A stretch of DNA of 9,490 nucleotides, taken from the NCBI GenBank assembly GCA_964422685.1, contig CAYRCG010000084.1, positions 1 to 9,490 on the forward strand. The letters are read 5' to 3'. Source of the stretch: Syntrophomonas sp964422685. Its GTDB lineage: Bacteria; Bacillota; Syntrophomonadia; Syntrophomonadales; Syntrophomonadaceae. A program made the position numbers and the translations under genes. Of this stretch, positions 6,423 to 9,490 are shown one piece after another; positions within the stretch are counted from its first letter, which is position 1, and each line of letters begins with the position of its first letter. The notes beneath the pieces were generated by a model. That model saw only the letters and a program-made list of their open reading frames with translations. It made no database searches and had not been told where the DNA came from.

Positions 6423-6449
6423 ATGACAAGGGAATGGTGGTATTGTCAT
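6423..6449 (+). other. ATGACAA-N13-TTGTCAT inverted repeat in the fixX-etfB gap
   Basis: A perfect 7-bp inverted repeat (6423-6429, 6443-6449) in the 91-base gap. It could be a regulator site or a small stem that adjusts etfB expression. The gap also holds GCTTCGGCTA (6463-6472), a copy of the last 10 bases covering the fixX end (6397-6406), which hints at a local duplication. I see no promoter here. Confidence 0.4.
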
Positions 6450-6498
6450 CAAGGTAGCTTCTGCTTCGGCTAGGTAAAGTATATAAGGGGGTTACAAT

Positions 6499-7254
6499 AT
6501 GAATGTTGTAGTGGCTATGAAACAGATACCTGATCTACAACAGATAAGGATTCGCAATCGGCAACCGGTTTTGGACGATGTCCCCTGGACCATGGGGGCT
6601 ATAGATAAGAATGCTTTAGAGGCAGCGGTTATGCTTAAAGAAGCCCAAGGAGGTAAGGTTATCCTACTTTCCGCCGGCAACGAGGAATTAGAGGACACCG
6701 CTAAGGAAGCCTTAGCAGCCGGAGCCGATGAAGCCTTGCTCATCATCGGTGATGAACTGGAAGGGAGGGACAGTGCGGAAATAGCCGGAATACTGGCAGC
6801 CGCCATGCAGCGTATAGAAAAGGTGGACTTGCTGATCTTCGGTGAAGGCAGCGGGGATAACTATTCGGGGCAGGTGGGCTCGCGGGTAGCAGAAATACTG
6901 GGATTGCCCCAAGTGGGCTACGTTTCCTCAATCGAAGTATTGGAGGGGAGCTTACGCTTAATCCGTTCCCTGGAAGATGGTGAGGAAGTGGTTGAAGTGG
7001 GAATGCCGGCGGTGGTAACGGTCACTTCGGGTATCAATGAACCGCGCATAGCTTCCGTAACCCAAATATTGAAAGCCGGGAAAAAACCTAAGGAAATATT
7101 AGAACTAGACGATTTATCTGTAAACCTGGACGGCATACCTGCGGTAAAGACAGTGAGTAACTTGGCTCCCGAAAGTGAGCGCAAGCGGGTAGCTATCAAG
7201 GATGTTGACGGGCTGTTAGCCGCCCTTAAGGGCGAAAACCTGATTGGGGGTTAG
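6499..7254 (+). CDS. fixA: Electron transfer flavoprotein beta subunit, FixA type
   Basis: A 251-residue ETF beta subunit that dimerises with the downstream EtfA and carries electrons from the acyl-CoA dehydrogenase to FixC/FixX. The start VVVAMKQIPD is typical. GEGSGDNYSGQVG (115-127) corresponds to the nucleotide-binding loop and resembles the FixA/YdiQ version of E. coli (GDGSSDLYAQQVG, from memory) more than classical EtfB. RSLEDGEEVVEVGMPAVVTV (156-175) followed by INEPR is the conserved EtfB signature region. In non-bifurcating ETFs this subunit holds AMP, and in bifurcating ones a second FAD; which applies is not decided by the sequence I can read. AAGGGGG (6485-6491) lies 7 bases upstream, and etfA begins 5 bases after the stop. 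The symbol etfB would be equally valid. Confidence 0.93.
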   Translation: MNVVVAMKQIPDLQQIRIRNRQPVLDDVPWTMGAIDKNALEAAVMLKEAQGGKVILLSAGNEELEDTAKEALAAGADEALLIIGDELEGRDSAEIAGILAAAMQRIEKVDLLIFGEGSGDNYSGQVGSRVAEILGLPQVGYVSSIEVLEGSLRLIRSLEDGEEVVEVGMPAVVTVTSGINEPRIASVTQILKAGKKPKEILELDDLSVNLDGIPAVKTVSNLAPESERKRVAIKDVDGLLAALKGENLIGG

Positions 7255-7259
7255 GTCAA

Positions 7260-8195
7260 ATGGCAGGAATTTTGATTTATAGTGACAATGATAGACTAGC
7301 CCTGGAATTATTGACGGCAGCCGGCTTAATTGCAGATGCTCAGGGTGGGGAAGTGAGGGCGGCCTGTATAAACAATCCCGAACAATGCCAACTCCTATCC
7401 GCTGCCGGGGCTAAGGTACAGAAAATAGAAAATCCGGCTATTACCCCGACTGATGCGGGCAATGTAGCCTTGGTTTTAAATGAAATCTGTCTAAAACTGA
7501 ATTGTTCCATAGTATTGTTGTCTTCTGACCGCCGGGGCCGTGAACTATCCGGGCGTCTGGCTCAGTTGATGGGGGCAGGTTGCCTGACGGATATTTCTGC
7601 GTTGGCAGTTGCAGGGACAGAGATTCATTGCCAGCGTAATGCTTTAGGCGGAGCTACCGTAGCTACCCAATATATTGAAGGAGAGAAGCAGGTTCTGGCT
7701 ATAATGCCGTGGGCTTTTGCGCCGGCTTTAAAGCAGGGTGGGGGAAGTATCGACGAATTATCGGCAGAGGTTCCGCCTTCCCGGATTAAACTAGTAGAAT
7801 CCCGGGCTAAGGATAGCAGCAACGTGAATATAGAAGAAGCTTCGATCTTGGTAGTAGCCGGTCAGGGGGTGGACAGCCAGGAAGAATTGGCGGACTTGGC
7901 AAGTTTGGCGAAAAAGCTGGGCGGTGAACTGGCCTGTACCAAACCGCTGGCAACCGACAAGAAATGGTTGCCGGAAGATAGAGTCATCGGCCTTTCCGGC
8001 AAGAAGTGTCAGCCGGAATTAGCTATTCTCCTGGGTGTTTCCGGACAGGTGCAATTTACGGTAGGCATCCGGGATGCCGGGGTTATCGTGGCGGTCAATA
8101 ACGACGAAAACGCCTATATACACCAGATGGCCGATTATTCCATGGTGGCCGACTTGCAATCGGTGGTCGCAGGGCTGAATAAGGCATTAGGGTGA
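7260..8195 (+). CDS. fixB: Electron transfer flavoprotein alpha subunit, FixB type
   Basis: A 311-residue ETF alpha subunit, full length for the FixB type. Domain I (about 1-185) is poorly conserved as usual; domain II (about 195-311) binds FAD through VVAGQGVDSQEEL, GGELACTKPLA, LGVSGQVQF and NNDENAYIHQMADY...VADL. Aligned to human ETF alpha, Asn300 and Asp318 are kept as N280 and D298, but Ser248-Arg249 become T227-K228, Thr266 becomes S246 and His286 becomes F266. Arg249 and His286 contact the isoalloxazine ring, so flavin potential could differ from classical ETF. The ATG follows etfB by 5 bases with GGGGG (7246-7250) as a weak site inside the etfB end, so coupling is likely. It is the last gene of the block; repeat copy B and a terminator follow. 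The symbol etfA is equally valid. Confidence 0.93.
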   Translation: MAGILIYSDNDRLALELLTAAGLIADAQGGEVRAACINNPEQCQLLSAAGAKVQKIENPAITPTDAGNVALVLNEICLKLNCSIVLLSSDRRGRELSGRLAQLMGAGCLTDISALAVAGTEIHCQRNALGGATVATQYIEGEKQVLAIMPWAFAPALKQGGGSIDELSAEVPPSRIKLVESRAKDSSNVNIEEASILVVAGQGVDSQEELADLASLAKKLGGELACTKPLATDKKWLPEDRVIGLSGKKCQPELAILLGVSGQVQFTVGIRDAGVIVAVNNDENAYIHQMADYSMVADLQSVVAGLNKALG

Positions 8196-8223
8196 TGCCC
8201 TAGATATTCCGAGCGCAGCATCC

Positions 8224-8371
8224 TGTCATTGCTATGAAAGGGGTTTTTAGACGCAGATTTACGCTGACCCTGCGGGCGCTGATGGACGCTGATAATATCT
8301 CAACCATTAACAGCGATTGTCCTGACCCTTTTCGTTTACCGTGGTGCATGTAATGCGTGAAAATTCCGAGC
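8224..8371 (+). repeat. 148-bp dispersed repeat, copy B
   Basis: Ungapped inverted match to 3053-3200, about 130 of 148 positions identical by hand. It starts 28 bases after the etfA stop. The first 28 bases are identical in both copies, as is the stretch running CCTGACCC through to CCGTGG. CGCTGA words occur at 8262, 8277 and 8287. A perfect 14-base direct repeat, ATTCCGAGCGCAGC, flanks it at 8206-8219 and 8363-8376, overlapping its right end. The copy lies between etfA and the operon's terminator, so it would be transcribed as part of the 3' untranslated region. Confidence 0.85.
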
Positions 8372-8450
8372 GCAGCGAGGTATCATAAACCCCTTATAGG
8401 TATTTGCGTTTTCCCTGGACAGCAGGAAGGTAACAAAAGAAATAAGCGAA

Positions 8451-8478
8451 AGCCCCCAAAAAGGGGGCTAGTTTTTTT
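8451..8478 (+). terminator. Intrinsic terminator of the dehydrogenase-fix operon
   Basis: AGCCCCC (8451-8457) pairs perfectly with GGGGGCT (8463-8469) around an AAAAA loop, and seven T residues follow at 8472-8478. This is a textbook rho-independent terminator on the + strand. It is 255 bases after etfA, separated from it by repeat copy B, which suggests the repeat was inserted between the operon and its terminator. Confidence 0.92.
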
Positions 8479-8485
8479 GTTGCCC

Positions 8486-8514
8486 TTGCCCTCCTTCCCT
8501 CCCTGTTATATATT
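8486..8514 (+). promoter_or_regulatory. Candidate promoter for the membrane protein gene
   Basis: TTGCCC (8486-8491; 4 of 6) and TATATT (8509-8514; 5 of 6) are separated by exactly 17 bases, directly after the terminator. Transcription would start near 8521, at the Shine-Dalgarno sequence AGGGAGG (8521-8527), giving a very short leader. The stretch between the terminator and the -10 is pyrimidine-rich. Confidence 0.42.
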
Positions 8515-8538
8515 CTTATCAGGGAGGTTATGAAGGAA

Positions 8539-8970
8539 ATGAAAATAGCCCTGACTTTTTTTGCCTTAACACTGTTTTTGCTTTATTCATTATATTTTGT
8601 GAAGATTATCAAGGGAAGTCCGGAAATCTTCGAAAAAGAGCTGCTGGGTGGTTTGGCTAACTGGATGCTGGAGAAAGGGGCGAAGAGCCAGAGCCATATT
8701 TGGCAAATGTTCCTTTTTTCTTTTTTATTGGAAGCAAACTATTTTTTGCTAGTATTCCTAACAATCGATAACTACTTTATGCTCGTTTTCGCAGTATTAT
8801 TTGCGGCATTCGAATTATTCCATCTATTCACCCTCGGTTTTTCCTTACGAGGTTTTTTCCAAGGAAAAAAAGTGTTGAAGGAAGTATTTAATTGGAAAGT
8901 AGAAAGGTGCAGTGCTTTATTTTTCTTCACCTATTCCCTACTTTTGCTCGTCAATCTTTATTGGCTATAA
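8539..8970 (+). CDS. Small four-helix integral membrane protein, family not recognised
   Basis: A 143-residue, very hydrophobic protein rich in Phe and Leu. Predicted membrane segments by eye are at about 3-21, 56-75, 80-100 and 124-142, with a hydrophilic stretch 25-53 after the first and a basic stretch (GKKVLKE...KVER) at 109-123. There are no Cys pairs, metal motifs or a signal-peptidase site. Start choice: AGGGAGG (8521-8527) is 11 bases before the ATG at 8539 but only 2 bases before the ATG at 8530, so 8539 is preferred; the upstream ATG would add three residues (MKE). It is its own transcription unit behind the terminator at 8451-8478 and is more A+T-rich than the operon. I do not recognise a function. 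Confidence 0.7.
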   Translation: MKIALTFFALTLFLLYSLYFVKIIKGSPEIFEKELLGGLANWMLEKGAKSQSHIWQMFLFSFLLEANYFLLVFLTIDNYFMLVFAVLFAAFELFHLFTLGFSLRGFFQGKKVLKEVFNWKVERCSALFFFTYSLLLLVNLYWL

Positions 8971-9104
8971 TCCCTGTCCCCATATATTCCCAAAGTAAGC
9001 AATAATAGCAACGACGGCTATTTACGTTATCATCGGGGGGAAGAGGAAAAGCTGTTACTTTTCACTGATGACTTGTTTAGCAGTCTAAGTCTTACAGCAA
9101 TTTT

Positions 9105-9117
9105 AGCATAGGATGCT
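9105..9117. other. Small hairpin between convergent genes
   Basis: AGCAT (9105-9109) and ATGCT (9113-9117) pair around a 3-base loop, with TTTT before and TTTAAT after, in the gap between two convergent genes. It might act as a weak terminator for the + strand gene. The stem is short, so confidence is low. The remainder of 8971-9104 shows nothing. Confidence 0.25.
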
Positions 9118-9330
9118 TTAATCCTCCGCGCTCCCCCCCTTATTCTTATCTTTATCCTGTTCATTACCTTGTTCTGGTTCTAGATACTTGAATAATTCCT
9201 GGGCGGTTTCCAGGCGAAAATCTTTTTCTTCTTTTGTGTTGTTTTTGCCCCGTTCCAGGCTGGAAACGACCCAATAAAGCATAAGTGCTATTGCTAAGGC
9301 TAAAAGGAATATATATAGTAGTGGACTCAA
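9118..9330 (-). CDS. Small single-pass membrane protein with charged tail, unrecognised
   Basis: A 70-residue protein on the - strand. Residues about 4-24 (PLLYIFLLALAIALMLYWVV) form one membrane helix, followed by a hydrophilic tail from ERGK onward that is rich in Lys, Glu, Asp and Asn and ends GGSAED. The start is a TTG at 9330-9328; on the - strand AAGGAGG lies 9 bases upstream, a strong site that supports both the reading frame and this start. The basic residues right after the helix suggest the tail is cytoplasmic. It converges with the 8539-8970 membrane protein. No domain is recognised; it could be a small membrane-anchored accessory or scaffold protein. Confidence 0.65.
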   Translation of the reverse strand: MSPLLYIFLLALAIALMLYWVVSSLERGKNNTKEEKDFRLETAQELFKYLEPEQGNEQDKDKNKGGSAED

Positions 9331-9387
9331 TGCTGATAACCTCCTTTGCCTTAATAGTATTTCCCCAAAACGAAAAAAATTAAGAGG

Positions 9388-9402
9388 TATAATTAGTATA
9401 AT
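9388..9402 (+). promoter_or_regulatory. Two tandem TATAAT boxes
   Basis: Perfect -10 hexamers lie at 9388-9393 and 9397-9402, reading to the right just before the heptamer array. No fitting -35 box is present (an A-rich run precedes them), so this may be chance A+T-rich sequence or a promoter for something beyond the window. Confidence 0.25.
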
Positions 9403-9403
9403 G

Positions 9404-9445
9404 GTGAGGAGTGAGGCGTGAGGCGTGAGGAGTGAGGCGTGAGGG
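9404..9445. repeat. Heptanucleotide tandem array, six units of GTGAGG(A/C/G)
   Basis: Six consecutive 7-bp units: GTGAGGA, GTGAGGC, GTGAGGC, GTGAGGA, GTGAGGC, GTGAGGG. Only the seventh base varies. The junction GGAGTGAGGCGTG is also found in the loop of the palindromic element at 3270-3356. Such arrays change length by slippage. No gene is visible in the remaining 45 bases of the window. Confidence 0.9.
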
Positions 9446-9490
9446 GTATTGGTAACTACCCGCTACTTCTTACCGTTCAAGAGCCCTCAA

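Noticed and set aside
4840..8195. Nitrogen-fixation fix operon
   Set aside because: No nif genes are present and the neighbours are acyl-CoA dehydrogenase, crotonase and MarR, so an acyl-CoA electron-transfer role is more likely.
8234..8353. A 39-codon frame starting MKGVFRR inside repeat copy B, also open in copy A
   Set aside because: The two copies are about 88% identical as DNA but only about 74% as protein, so the frame is not under protein-level selection; there is no good ribosome binding site.
3053..8371. Composite transposon made of the two 148-bp repeats
   Set aside because: No transposase, no inverted termini on each repeat and no matching target duplication outside the pair can be seen; the structure is reported only as flanking inverted repeats.

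Overview
The window looks like chromosome from an anaerobic Bacillota of class Clostridia, possibly a Syntrophomonas-like fatty-acid oxidiser. The grounds are strong AGGAGG-type ribosome binding sites, GTG/TTG starts, intermediate G+C, a FixABCX-type electron-transfer set next to an acyl-CoA dehydrogenase, and a palindromic GTCATT...AATGAC repeat of a kind I associate with such genomes. The genus is an inference; the biochemistry is much firmer.

Layout. 1-1402 holds signalling genes: the tail of a single-domain response regulator (Rcp1-like) and a complete receiver + HD-GYP protein, a predicted cyclic-di-GMP phosphodiesterase. 1506-3039 holds a crotonase-fold protein and a MarR-family regulator, each preceded by a TAACA/TGTTA inverted repeat that could be the regulator's operator. 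3040-3591 is a 550-base gene-free stretch with a 148-bp repeat (copy A), an 87-bp palindromic element and several small hairpins. 3592-8195 is a five-gene block on the + strand: acyl-CoA dehydrogenase, fixC, fixX, etfB (fixA), etfA (fixB). 8224-8371 carries copy B of the 148-bp repeat in the opposite orientation to copy A, followed by a strong intrinsic terminator (8451-8478). 8539-9330 holds two small unrecognised membrane proteins facing each other, and the window ends in a heptanucleotide tandem repeat.

How the genes fit together. The dehydrogenase would oxidise an acyl-CoA and pass electrons to the EtfB/EtfA flavoprotein, which hands them to FixC (flavin) and FixX (4Fe-4S), and from there probably to menaquinone or, if the ETF bifurcates, also to a low-potential carrier. 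The crotonase would act on the enoyl-CoA or a related CoA ester, and the MarR protein is the obvious local regulator. Thiolase, hydroxyacyl-CoA dehydrogenase and CoA ligase are not in the window, so the substrate cannot be fixed.

Most notable observations: the five-gene block lies exactly between two inverted 148-bp repeat copies (about 88% identical, ungapped, aligned by hand); EtfA has changes at key FAD-contact positions (Arg to Lys, His to Phe); the crotonase lacks both classical catalytic glutamates; and a strong stem-loop separates the dehydrogenase gene from fixC.
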